Source: Rhexocercosporidium sp. MPI-PUGE-AT-0058 (lineage: Eukaryota; Ascomycota; Leotiomycetes; Helotiales). Taken from it: DNA of 64,000 nt. The notes beneath the pieces are model-generated. The model had not been told where the DNA came from, did no database searches, and saw only the letters and a program-made list of their open reading frames with translations. Numbering within the stretch: the first letter of the stretch is position 1; each line of letters begins with the position of its first letter. The stretch is taken from assembly GCA_020746875.1 (NCBI GenBank), contig JAGTJL010000010.1, positions 992,001-1,056,000 of the forward strand, in the 5' to 3' direction. The translations under genes were made by a program, and so were the position numbers. Below are positions 33,616 through 44,800 of the stretch, one piece after another.

Positions 33616-34611
33616 TCAATCGTAGCTGTCTCTCCGGCTCCTGTGGTCTCTCCTATGACTTCTCCTGCTTTTTCCTGTATCACTGTCATCATCACTCCCC
33701 CACTTCTTCTCCCACTTCTCTTCCTTCCTTGCTGTCTCCTTCTTGCCATCCTGCCACTTATCCACAACAGCATTGACAGCCAAGCCACCGACTGTGGCTC
33801 CTAAGAGAGTCAGGAGAGGGTTCGGATCATGTTTATGGCCCTCTTTCCGGTACCCAATCTGCGCCTTTTGAGCTGCCCATCCTCCAACAACGGCTCCCAC
33901 AGCACCACCTGTCAATCCAACCTTGCTAGCCGTGAAGACATTATTCATATCTTCCTTCAACTTGTAGCGATGAGCTGTGTTCCTTGCTCTGTCGCTATAC
34001 CGATCGATTGTATCAGAGCCAGTGCCGTGACGACGAGATATTTGCTTATCGTATCCATAGTTGTCCCTGTCTCTTGGTCCATGATATGAACTGCTCCTCC
34101 GGGTTACAGCTCTGGGTCGCCGAGCAGCGCGATATGAATCGGAATGGTAATCGTCGTCGTACGGATCAACATCCCGTCCTCGATTCATCGCCATACGAGG
34201 GATCCCCGCAGATGGCGGAGGTGTGTAGTATGGATTTGCGGACGCAGACGGTGGCGGCGATGGCAGATACTCTGGTCTAGGATGAGGTGGTTCACGACTG
34301 TAAAATGGCGGGGTACTGAATTGAGGATCCGGTGACATGTAGGAATAGCCTGTATCTGCTGCAGCGACGTTCCTGTAGTCTGGAGGTGCTTGATGCGACA
34401 TTGGCCGGGTGTGTCTCTCTGTGTCTGATATGGAATCGTAGTCTGAATGGGTGTCTCGGGAATTCTTGCGACTCTTGTTATGATGGTGAGGAAGGTGGAT
34501 GTTCTTCGGCTTGTAGGTCTCGGGATCCAATGCCTTGTCAGGCATTTTATGGAAATGCTTGTCTATCATTTTGTCGGCTCCTTCCAAACCCAATTCGATG
34601 AATTCCTCCAT
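33616..34611 (-). CDS. Glycine-zipper protein with long disordered head
   Basis: No firm name is assigned. A single exon encodes 331 residues. The first ~215 are hydrophilic and probably disordered, with His/Lys, Ser/Asp and Pro/Tyr-rich stretches (LPSPPPSASANPYYTPPP). Residues about 230-247 (SKVGLTGGAVGAVVGGWA) and about 266-284 (LLTLLGATVGGLAVNAVV) form two Gly-spaced hydrophobic helices, the pattern of glycine-zipper two-helix domains that pack in membranes. A highly charged KK/RR/DD tail follows. Such proteins are common in filamentous fungi, but their job is not known to me. The high content of Arg/Ser/Tyr is consistent over the length, and the frame is long and open, supporting coding status. 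Confidence 0.75.
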   Translation of the reverse strand: MEEFIELGLEGADKMIDKHFHKMPDKALDPETYKPKNIHLPHHHNKSRKNSRDTHSDYDSISDTERHTRPMSHQAPPDYRNVAAADTGYSYMSPDPQFSTPPFYSREPPHPRPEYLPSPPPSASANPYYTPPPSAGIPRMAMNRGRDVDPYDDDYHSDSYRAARRPRAVTRRSSSYHGPRDRDNYGYDKQISRRHGTGSDTIDRYSDRARNTAHRYKLKEDMNNVFTASKVGLTGGAVGAVVGGWAAQKAQIGYRKEGHKHDPNPLLTLLGATVGGLAVNAVVDKWQDGKKETARKEEKWEKKWGSDDDSDTGKSRRSHRRDHRSRRDSYD

Positions 34612-35385
34612 GGTTGATCCGCGTATCCGTAACGATGACGTGAAGCCTAGAAATTTGATGGGGAAGTGTGGTTACAGTGCAGGGGGTGGATTTCCTAGCG
34701 AAAGGTTATCGTGCTGCGAGATGCTTTGTTGCAGGATGTAGTGTTAGAAATCAAAAACTGTTGCAAAGGTCTGCAGTGATGATCCAGAGATGGCAATTTT
34801 TCGGGATTTGGCCGTCTTCTTATGTCTAGACTTCGAACCTGCTTTCGAAAGAGGCGCACACCGCATTTCTCGTGGACCACACGGCGCTCCTCAGACCACA
34901 CAAACCCCTCGATTTGCGATTCAGCCATGAGTGTTTGATATTTCTTGGCCTCGGTCATCGTGCATTAGGGACGGCTGGTGGATAAGCGAGTAAAGAGGCG
35001 CCAGAACATCAGAAGAATAATGTTTGGCGAAGGACATCTGCGAGATTTTGCCAGGACAATCGCTTTGAGGCGCGTTTCAAATGAGTACTCTGCCTTGCCC
35101 TCGAGTATCTCATTTTTTGGTTGAGTTTGTGATGCAGTTGAATTACAAAGGATTTAATTTAGTTTTGGCCTCGGAGATCCCTTGATGATCACTAAACGAG
35201 ACGCTTGGACGTGAGAAGCCTAGCGTGGTTCTGGGGCCGCCGGGGCGTCAATTGCTGAACCCCTGGATAAGTATTTCCCAAGCTCGAATGTCAATAAACC
35301 ATCTGTACCTTAACTCCACACCTTCGCTTGCCTACCCTATCATCCTGCCTGCCCTCGAGTTTCAGTCGCTTGAAGATCAATAACA
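34612..35385. other. Divergent intergenic region
   Basis: About 770 bp between the glycine-zipper gene (minus) and the EF-hand gene (plus). A minus-strand frame at 34695-34958 starts with ATG but has no motif and lies in the likely promoter, so it is not proposed as a gene. Confidence 0.45.
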
Positions 35386-36103
35386 ATGGCATTCGGACGG
35401 GCAGTATTGACATGTGCGGCCTCAATAGCTCTTGCCAGCATCGCGTTAGCACATGGAGGAGCACCTCAGAAGCCTTTGCAGGTCGACCCGAACGCAGACT
35501 GGGCAACAAGGCATATGGCTGGTAAGACCAATCATCACTCTATCTGGTCTGCCATTTTGACGCAAAATAGAGGAGCATCACATTGGCAATTTCGACGCCC
35601 CCTCCTTCTTCTCACTCCATGATTACGATGATAACGGTTTCTGGGACGCCCGGGAAATCTTGAAGACCTATGGAATGGAAGACGAGACCGCGAAGGATGT
35701 AACCCACGAGAAGAAAGCGGAGATACTTCGAGGGGTTCTGCAGTTGATGGATACGAATAACAATGGATTGGTGGAGAGAGAAGAGTGGGCGGCCTTCACC
35801 CAGGAGAGGAAAGGAACCCTGCCGGATTTTGGCACAGGACCTGGTCATCATTGGGACATGGAGATGGAATATGAAATTCATCACTGGGAGAGGTGAGAGA
35901 CTTTATTGGACGTGCTCCAGGGCGATTTAACAGTTCCTAGGTACCACGATGAGAATACGAAGGAGGAAGACTTGATACATCCCGAGGACATCGAGCACTT
36001 CAGGAGACACGACGAAATTGAAGATGAGGCGGAACGCGTTGCAGCGCTGGATAAGATGTCCATCGTGGAACAGAATATACCCGCCAAGTTTAGGAAGGAG
36101 TAA
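35386..36103 (+). CDS. Secretory-pathway EF-hand protein (Ssp120/nucleobindin-like)
   Basis: Ssp120-type proteins are calcium-binding luminal proteins that work with cargo receptors in ER-Golgi transport. Exons 35386-35521, 35571-35892 and 35941-36103 encode 206 residues. The N-terminus is a signal peptide (about residues 1-23, ending ALAHG). After the first splice the sequence reads EEHHIGNFDAPSFFSLHDYD, the family entry to EF-hand 1 (DYDDNGFWDARE); EF-hand 2 is DTNNNGLVEREE. The C-terminal half is acidic with HWDMEMEYEIHHWERYHDE, HPEDIEHFRRHDE and ends in PAKFRKE, with no HDEL retention signal. Length and order suit the family. Both introns are about 49 nt. Confidence 0.9.
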
Positions 36104-37215
36104 ATGCGTCCGATATAATAGAATTTTGTCTCAGGACATTAGCCATCGCTCGATATCCTACCCAACCGCCGTTTTCGAACCATTGGTGGATGAGATTTCA
36201 TCATACTGCTGCTACTGCAGGAGCGTCTTTCTAGTGAAATTAACCTATGCAATCTTTCATCTTTATCGCAGTATTTTCCAGCGTCATTAGTTCAAAGTCG
36301 AACATGTCTGATCCTGACTTTGGTCCAACCTCAACTTCTCCCTCATCACCCACACATTCAGCCACTTCGCAGTCCGTGTCAAGTCTGCCACACAATGCGA
36401 GCATTCAATTTAGTTCCATCTATCTCATCTTGTTTCAAACTAGAAATGTTTTTGTGTAGGTTCTTTGACGTCGTTATTCGTTCTACAAAGGGTAACAAAG
36501 TGTTTACTTGATCGTCCAAAGGCTGCCGTGCCAAATTACCAATTTCCACCTCTGTATCACCTGCTAGTGCCAGTGTTGCGTGCCTATTGTTCGTTTGTGC
36601 AAGGAAATCTGAGTTACTGGCATTACTAATCAGGAGTTCCCGATTTATACTTGGAAAAGGAGAAGCTTTCTGATCTGTCTTGACTCGCTGTAGTGATGTA
36701 CTTTCAAAACCCCTTTTCCTGTTTGTCGAATGTTCTCGCTCAGCATAGATACCAAATGTGATATTTACACCTAGATTGCGTTCGGCATCGACACTTCTAA
36801 GCAGAGGACTATTCAAACAGCAGTTGTGTATAGTGAGAACGGGCAAGTTGCTAATCCGAATAGTGGTGGTACTCCTAGCGGTCCGCCACGAGGGTCTGCG
36901 ACTAGAACCCAGACGTCAACTAGTGTCGCGACCGCTTTGATAGCGTTCTGAGTGAGGATGTGCTTGGTAGCCGTAGTCAGGGTTACTAGTATAGCTCTTT
37001 CAATTGTTTTAAGAACGTCTCATTAAGATTCCCTTTAATTGCATTAACATCTAAGAGAATTATCTCTTGTGATAATCTTACTCTTTAAGATAGTTTGATT
37101 AGTTCTTCAAAGAATATCTTGCAAAGATTATGTTTATTTTTAAGCTTCTTGCTTTATTTTCCAAAGACTATCTCTTGAAGATCGTTTTATATTTCAAAAT
37201 ACTTAGACGCTTACC
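36104..37215. other. Intergenic with AT-rich tract
   Basis: No gene is supported. From about 36970 to 37200 the DNA is AT-rich with repeated TCTTGAAGAT / AAGATTAT-like words that form short inverted repeats (for example AAGAATATCTT). A minus-strand frame at 36379-36846 shows no motif; it may be part of the decayed element next door. Confidence 0.45.
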
Positions 37216-38661
37216 TTACGACGTTTCCTTGGACCTGTTACCCTTCCGTAACCCGAGATCCTTGGGGTTAGGGCGAGTGTAGAGGTATTCTTCGTCTGGA
37301 TTTTCCGTGGTGGCTCGCAATGCGAGATTTGTAACAGCCGCATTGGTGCTGGACGTGCACAAGACTTTCTTGCCCTGTATCAAGGCAGCCTTAATGAGAC
37401 GCAGCACGACGGTTGTCTTGCCTATCCCAGCGGCCCCATGGATTGGCAAGATTCCACTTAGGACATTGCGCACAACTTGTCTGAATTCCCGCTTCTGTTT
37501 CGCAGTACAGGTACTGCTCAAGGCATGGATCTGCTCCTCGGAGCGACCCTCCTGGAATTCATGCGTCCACATATGTTGGATCGCACTACCGAGAAGGATG
37601 CTCTTCTGGTGGGAAAAATCTGTGACCTTGTGAACGAATGAGACTGAGACGTCATGCAGCTCGACGATGACTGCGTCATCGTCTGCATCGTCATCCCTCA
37701 TTGGGTCAATCATCACTCTCGGATGCTCTCATCCTCGTTCAGTGAGATTTTGTTGCCAGCGACTGGCCTAGCATACCCTATGTGGAGATTTGTAAGAGTC
37801 ACAATCGGCTTGCGAACTGTCTTAGACGACTCCTCGATTCCCCAAGTACACACCCCATGAACTCGATGTCGAGAGAATATTTACGGTATGTGTTGATGTG
37901 CAATGGGTTCTTCAACCGACGAGTCACTCTTAGGAGGTGACTTTCCACGTGCCCTGAGAGGAGATCACGATTGACAAGGTACGCCATCCATCCTTGTTCA
38001 TCCTTGATTGGGCGACCGCGCTCGTTATGCCCGGTCGACTTCTTGTGCCAATAACGTTGATTTCGTCGTCATTTGATAAGACTCGATATGCGCGGATCTA
38101 AGCCCTCGATCTCTGATATCTTCAACTAGCATAGATGGTCGGTGGGGTTTGCTGGGTCAGGGTCATCAGGGTTAAGGACATGTCGAGCCTTTTGGCAAAC
38201 CTCCTGGATACACAAGTGATCTTGAGCGGCGCCATAATCGTTCCAAACCGCGAAGTCTGTCCAGTCGTCGTACCTCAAGACTGGCGAGTGTCTGCTGACC
38301 GTCCATAGAGGGATAGTTGTTACACCACTTGTGTAATGAGTTTGGGTTCCAGGGTGCTATTAATTTTGGCACTGCTAGCAGCATCCTGTTCGTCACGATC
38401 ATCACATCAACAAGGAAATAGGCCAGATGACTCATGAAAGAGGTCGGTTCGTGCCTGATTGACGAGGCTGGCGCGGACCGCGCGGTTACCATATTGAACA
38501 CACCTACACTCGTCGTCTAAACAAGTGGCATGTTGGCGGTTCTGATGGGCGACGATGACCAGTTGCCAGACGAGGTGTCGTACAATGAAGCCAGTCAAAT
38601 GAATGCAGATGTTTGACTCTTCGGAAGGGGGAAGCTGTTTGTAGAATAGACTTAGAGTCAC
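37216..38661 (-). pseudogene. Decayed SF1-type helicase (AAA_11-like) remnant
   Basis: Not a working gene as seen. On the minus strand, 37716 down to 37216 encodes a P-loop domain with LPIHGAAGIGKTTVVLRLIK (Walker A) and QGKKVLCTSSTNAAVTNLAL, the start of a superfamily 1 helicase (Upf1/Sen1-type AAA_11). It stops soon after, before Walker B, where AT-rich DNA begins. Upstream, in other frames, pieces look related: ARPVAGNKISLNEDESIR just before a frame change near 37705, NPLHINTYRKYSLDIEFMG near 37880, and fragments with CLDDECRCVQYGNRAVRA near 38500. Stops and frame changes separate them. The best reading is one large, multiply broken gene, possibly a member of a dispersed family or mobile element cargo. 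The family name is inferred from the P-loop only. Confidence 0.55.
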
Positions 38662-39105
38662 AGTAAGAGTCCAGAAACCCTAAAGGATGCCAGATCAAGA
38701 ATATTCTTATGTCTTATGACTTGCGGACGGCGGGCCAGGTTAACCTGTTCCTGGTCAATAAGTAGGATAGCCAGACCGTAGTAGGGCTAAAAAAAATACT
38801 CAATTCACAAACTTCTGAATCCGAAACAGATCTCATGTGTCTTAAGTTTAACATTTTTAAACCTTATATCGTTCTGCCATCGAACGTAAATTATGTTAAC
38901 GAAACCTAAGAACCAGAAAAGCTCTCTAAGCAAATAAAATCTGTAAATTCGCTTCTTTGTAAGCGAGAATTGTCAAAGTCAATAACAATAAAACTAGAAA
39001 ATGTACGAAGTAAATTCATTTATTTTCATGACTGTTGTTCACTATAAACTAAGGAAGCTTGCATCCGAACCATTTTTACCACTTTGCAAGCCTCTTTTCA
39101 ATATC
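38662..39105. other. AT-rich intergenic
   Basis: The part from about 38780 to 39060 is clearly AT-rich and poor in CG, in contrast to neighbouring genes. No gene is recognised. With the AT-rich tract near 37 kb it brackets the decayed helicase. Confidence 0.5.
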
Positions 39106-41857
39106 TCATGATTCCTCTTCTACGTCCTCTTGGTTCAACATATCGCCAGGTAACAAGATCGCACGATCCAATTTGTACGGAAGCCCACGGTGACGGCCCC
39201 TCACCTGCATTGCAATAATAACCAATTTACTAACAACGGTAAATTTTCCCGATAATGAAGTCGTTACTTCCGGATGTCCGAGCGACAGGCCAACCGTCCC
39301 GTACGCAGATACGATTTCGAAGAGGAGTGAAAATCCAGTAAATGCCTGTTGGGGTCAGAAAACCCCAAGAATTCGATTTTCAGAGGTTTAGGACTTACAT
39401 CTTCTTGTGTATCCTCAAGACGCTTCCCTTCTGCGATAGCAATAATAAACAATCCTAAAAATATGTACCACATATCAAAACTGAGTTGTCGCCGCAGATG
39501 AGCTCCTACATAGCTCGGCGGCGTATCCGAATTTGTATTCGAACGGCCCCAAATGCCTAGACTGCGCTCTTCGAACACATTCGTCCTCCGCACTGACATA
39601 GCAACTGGAAAAACCGATATGTACATCATGATGAGATAAGAGACCTGTATTGCTGGTCGTAGCTCGGCGAGGTTCACGACGGCAAATCCAGCTGTCCGAG
39701 TTGACGTTGCCTGAAACCAGCCTGCTAGAACTCGGATTCCAGGGCTTAGAGACATGACTGTGTCGTCATTGAGCTAGGTGATTATCAGTTAAATATTCTT
39801 CTGCGGCACAAGGAGCACGTTTCTGAGACAGCAGAAACTTACATCGAGAATGATGAAGAAGAGCAAATCAACACCATTGAAAATTACCAGTGTCCAGAAT
39901 AGCCACCACGTTGCCTTGCTTGGAAACAGCAGAGTAAAGCAACGTCTCGGATGATCCAGAAGAAAGCGCAACTCCTCGTACAATCTCCCATCCACAGGGA
40001 TAATTTTCGAGCACAGCCATATTATGAAGCGTAGCATGCACGGGAAGCCCGTATTTCCGATGACGATCAGGAAGCTGCCGAAGATCAAGGGGAATACGGC
40101 AGTCTGGAATGAGATCATGGAGTCGGGTGTGAGTGTGAATCCAAGGTCGTTGAACAGCGAGGCGCTCGTAAAGAAAGCCCTGTCTGCTCTGTTAGAACTT
40201 GACTGTATCAAGGGACGGTTAGGAAAATATATAGCATACCACCAGGGTCTGCCAATATGCTGAGTTGTTACGACTGAGCCGAAGGTTTTATCGTTCATGA
40301 TCCAGGGAAGGAAACAGACCCACGCGAGGACGTGGAATCCCACGTAATATCCTACATCCCGTCAGTGCATTGCATGATAACCACACCTAACCAGTCTTAC
40401 CAATGAGGATTTTGGCCAAGGTCTTCAAAGCACGATACTCAATACCTCCAAGTTCTTCTCGCTGTTCTTGGGTTAGATTCACAAATGTAGAATTGCGTCC
40501 AACTGTGGGCGCGTAGCTCAGATATGGCAACGCCTGATCGACAGAGGAAGCTCGGCTTGCAGATCTGGACAACTGGTGGGCACTTCTGATCCTTCGGAGC
40601 AATCCTGGTACTGGAGCGCTCGAACTAGGATTTTTTGATAAATCCCCTGTTGTTGAAGCCCTCTTAACCCCAGTCTCAATTGGCACAGTCGACTGTGACG
40701 GAGCCTTTCTCTCATTCTGTATGTCAAATGTGATAGCTCGCTTGACTTTGTATTCGTTTCCCTCCTCATCAGCGTTGGGCAAACCCTCTGGCTCGGCTGC
40801 CTTCAATGATACAGCATTCGTAGTGTCCTTCTTGCTACTGCTGGGCAAGAGATCAAGTTCAATCAGAGGAGGTACCGGGTCCAAGCGATCTTTCTTCTCT
40901 TCCTGACAACTCAATCTGTGGGGTTTCACGCCACGATCGAAATCCCGTGGCCCAGGAATCCTAAGAGTTTCGTCTTCTCTAGGGCTTCGTTGGCGCTCGA
41001 CAAATGCTATATGCTGTCTGATCCTGTACTCTTCGTGAGTTGACTGACCGATGCCAGCTCCGGGAACTTCTAGAGATTTCCGAGACTTTTCACTGCAAGT
41101 GGCAGTCCCATCCGTGGATGTGACAGGACTGTAGAGTGAGCCCGAGAGGTCACCCCTTTGAGCGTTTGTAATTTTAGAAGGACTCATCAATGCGCCTCGT
41201 CCCATCGGACCAGGCTGCTCCTCTTTGTCATCATGGACACCTTCATTTAGAACAGCAGTTTCCCGTCCATGAACCCTCGCTTCATCCTTTGTCTTGGATC
41301 TCTTGTCGACTTTGGAGTCTCTAACAATATGTCGGAATCGTTGCTCGAACCAGTAAATACGAACCAGGACGACAACGGTGTTGATGAAAATCGGCGTAGT
41401 GATGAGGGGAAACAGATAAAGGACTGTCTATTCAAATGTTGGCATCAAAGCCCGTAGTGGATACTGAGCTCTTTCAGCTTCAATGCTTACCTGCTGGAGG
41501 GTATTAAGTGCATTGACATCAATCCTGAGCGAGTTGGTCAGGCAAATGGTATAGGATAGGCTAAGGACATACGTATTTAACCCGCTCTGAGTAACAGCTC
41601 CACTCCCAAAGAACAAAGCATCGACATACTGAACTCCACCTCCAGCGAACAAAATCAGGGAAGAAGCGAAAGCTAGTGAAACTAAATAAATGTCTAGAAG
41701 TTTGGTAAGGGCCTTAAATTAGCCACAATACATCTCATTTCCTATTATAGTAATACTAACAATGAAATGCGATGAAATTCAAGTCTAATGGGATGATAGA
41801 CTTCAGGAGCTTTATGATCACTGCGCGCCGTTGAGCCGAGGGTAAGAGGGGATGCAT
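39106..41857 (-). CDS. trk1: TRK-type potassium transporter
   Basis: TRK proteins import K+ across the plasma membrane through four M1-P-M2 hairpins. Seven minus-strand exons (41761-41857, 41573-41693, 41491-41524, 40401-41427, 39843-40351, 39399-39773, 39106-39345) sum exactly to 800 residues. Features: IPLDLNFIAFHYIYLV (first helix), VDALFFGSGAVTQSGLNT (P-loop 1, filter Gly), LFPLITTPIFINTVVVLVRIYWFEQRF, a long cytoplasmic loop of about 280 residues rich in Ser/Arg/Pro (KRASTTGDLS), then LAKILIGYYVGFHVLAW, FNDLGFTLTPDSM (P-loop 2), GIRVLAGWFQATSTRTAGF (P-loop 3) and EIVSAYGTVGLS (P-loop 4). The end VRGRHRGLPYKLDRAILLP is the usual TRK tail. Start chosen at the ATG of MHPLLPSAQRR. All introns are short and canonical. 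Confidence 0.95.
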
Positions 41858-44800
41858 GTGCTTTTTTCGGCTTCTTAAACCTTCTGCTTATTCGTTTGAG
41901 AAGGATTTGGGGGTGATGTTAAGATCTGAGGCTTCGTTGGCCGTGTAAAATACTCTTTAACCTAGTGTTGTTGACGAAGTCTATGGCGTTTCCGGAGGCT
42001 GGGATGAAACAGTTGTAGATAAAGCATCGTTTATGAATGGGAAAATCCCTCATACGCGAAGAACTGAACGCACACGTCGTCTACCCACATGAAATATCGC
42101 TATTGGTTGCTTGGGATGATAAGAAGTCTTGGAGAGTCTTGGATGCGAGATGTGACCGAGATGTGACAGATGAGCTAAAGTTTCTCGCCAAGCTCGGGTG
42201 GGGACGGGCTTGGCGATTGGAAGTCACCGCCTACCTGATGGTTCCCTTCTGTTGACATGATTTGCATGGATATAAGTTGGTGTAGTAAACCTATAGTATC
42301 TGAGTTTGCATGACAGATAGTATACTATGCCTGGTTCTTTGAGGATGCCGAAATTAAGTGTAGTAATGGAGCAAGTATTCACAGTGTTAGATTCCCTGTA
42401 CCTGCTCATGTCTCTCCAGGAAGAATCTTTTATCTATGAGTTTAAACCAAGGCCAAGGATTCATCGGGTTGAGTGACGGGGTTTGGGTGCTATTTTGACT
42501 AAAGGGCTCGAGGACAAAGAAGAGAGGACGCTCTAGGTGATCTAAGCGAGCAAGTAAAGGTAAACACTCTTCTCGGTTTTGAATTCGGCTTTGTGAGACC
42601 AGAAACTGATCCAAAACAATCCTACTCAACGATATCGGGCAAGAAAACGATCTCGCCATGTAATACATGCGTCTTGCCGAGTAAATGAACTCCCAAGCTA
42701 TTTATCTTTGGAGCTAACTGGAAACGACGATTCGCCAGTCACAGTCCCTCTTTCACCCAAAGCCAGTGTTATTTTTGGGAAGTGTACATTCATACATGTG
42801 ATTACATCCTCTCAAAAATATCCACCAAAACATCGATCAGTGTATCCTCACGTCCTCCAATTACAAGTCCCTCCAATCTTCGAACTCTTCCGCCATCATG
42901 TTGATAAGCCAGTTCCTCTAACCGCAAACCTGTAACCTATCGAGCATGATCTACCATAAGTACTAGTGTCTAATAAAGGCTAGATAGTGGATCACATCTC
43001 GGGCAATACAAAGGCGTGTAGTGCTTGTATGTATGCCGACTTCGACATTCCTCCAGAGCACGATCACGCATGTATCGGTGGATAGTCGCTTCGGCTGCCT
43101 TCATGGAATCGCACTCTTTCTTCTGCCCTTTCCAGTGCTTCCTACATACAGCACAGACTGCAAAGGATATGTTGCACATTCTTTGGATTTGAGGTAAACT
43201 CTGTGCTTTGTGGAGGGCGGGATCGGGTCAGGAGGCTTCTCTCTGGCTGCTACTAACTAGATGCTTTATCTTTGAATCTCACTTGTCTTGATTAGACGGT
43301 AAGCTGAATAGTCAATAGAGATTTTTAAAGGCAGAAGGTAGGCAAAGTTTCAAATTCATCGAAGAACGTGAAGCCACGAGTTGCGAGCGGTGAGACTCCG
43401 AATATGCGTGAATGTTTTGCAGCCACAGAATTTGTTATTCACTGTAGAATGACTACCATTCTCTACCCACTAGATTCAGCCTATGGGTGTGAATTATGGC
43501 TCCCGACTATGAATATGTTTTGGGAGATTCAGTTGTCATTACATTGCCCTTTCATTAAGTCGTGGATCCAGGGTAGTGTAGGGGGGATGTAACTCCAGAT
43601 TTTGAATCCGAAAAGCAGCTCCGAGTACCGGTAGTGTCGTCAGAATTACCAGTATGTTTCTAAGTTGCCATCATTGGTCTTTGAATCCATTGGAAAAATA
43701 ATGACGTCTATCTAGATGATGTTGTCGACAGTCCACCAGGTCCCTCTAGCGTAAGGCTCTGGCATGTTTCAATTCAGCGAATGCTTGAATCCAGGGGGTT
43801 CTCCAATCACCCCCCGCTTATTTAATTAGAGATTTTGTTGCTCGATGGAATAGGGCAAAACTAGCAGATCCTCCGGGTAGCCAGCTGGGTCAGGAACCTT
43901 TAAGGTTGAGCTCATCTTGATTCCCCGCCGTCCACCCCTATCTCTTAAAAACTAAAGCTGTAGCAAAGAAATTCTCCTAGGTTTTCAATCAACGTGAAGC
44001 CTCCATGCTGCAGATTGTCGGATGACATGGACGGCTCGCAATCTGCTATATGGTCCGCATGGATATAAGTGGCTTGACTTTCTACTCATAACGCACCCAG
44101 TGCTATAACTTCGGGAGGAAAGCCTCATGTGGCAAGATATCCAGGATTTGATTTCAGGTCATTAATATTTGTCCTGGATTCTTTATTTATGAGTGAGAAA
44201 AGCTGGTATATTTTGATTTACAAGTCGTAGCAAACTTTACAGACGTGATACTCATCGCCCGAGGGTGTAAAAGTCTGGATTTTATTGTCTGTTTGAGAGA
44301 AGACGCAGGAGACGGCGGCGTGACCTGCACTTCTTGGGAAGGAGATAATATGCACAATCCCTTCATATCATGACTCGGAATCTATGCTATCGCAAGGTCC
44401 CCTAGAGGCTGCGTGCGACTTTCTGCTGAAAGATGTTCTCAGGGTCTACAACATCCCTGTGGGCAGCTTCACATACTAATATTCATTAAGCATAGGCGTC
44501 AAGAAAAAGCAACGACTAGAACCTAATTCAAACTAAAGACCAGCATTCCGAAATTACACTGTAAAGGGCTGTACTATTAAGCTTAAAATCGGCAGTATAC
44601 AGTGCTTCGGTAGGCAGCCGGAGATATCTCCTTCCCGCACTTAGTGCCTTGTAGGAGTAGGCACACGACACCATTGTAGCTTTCATTGCATTAGATGCTA
44701 TCTTAATTGTGAAAGTCAACAGGAAATGATTAACACATGTATTGTTGCATGCTTTCGAGGCAGTGGAGATACAACAGATTTTTGGGAGCGAAACTATTAA

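Noticed and set aside
34695..34958. 87-residue minus-strand frame between two genes
   Set aside because: It sits in a likely promoter, has no motif, and its basic composition is not distinctive.
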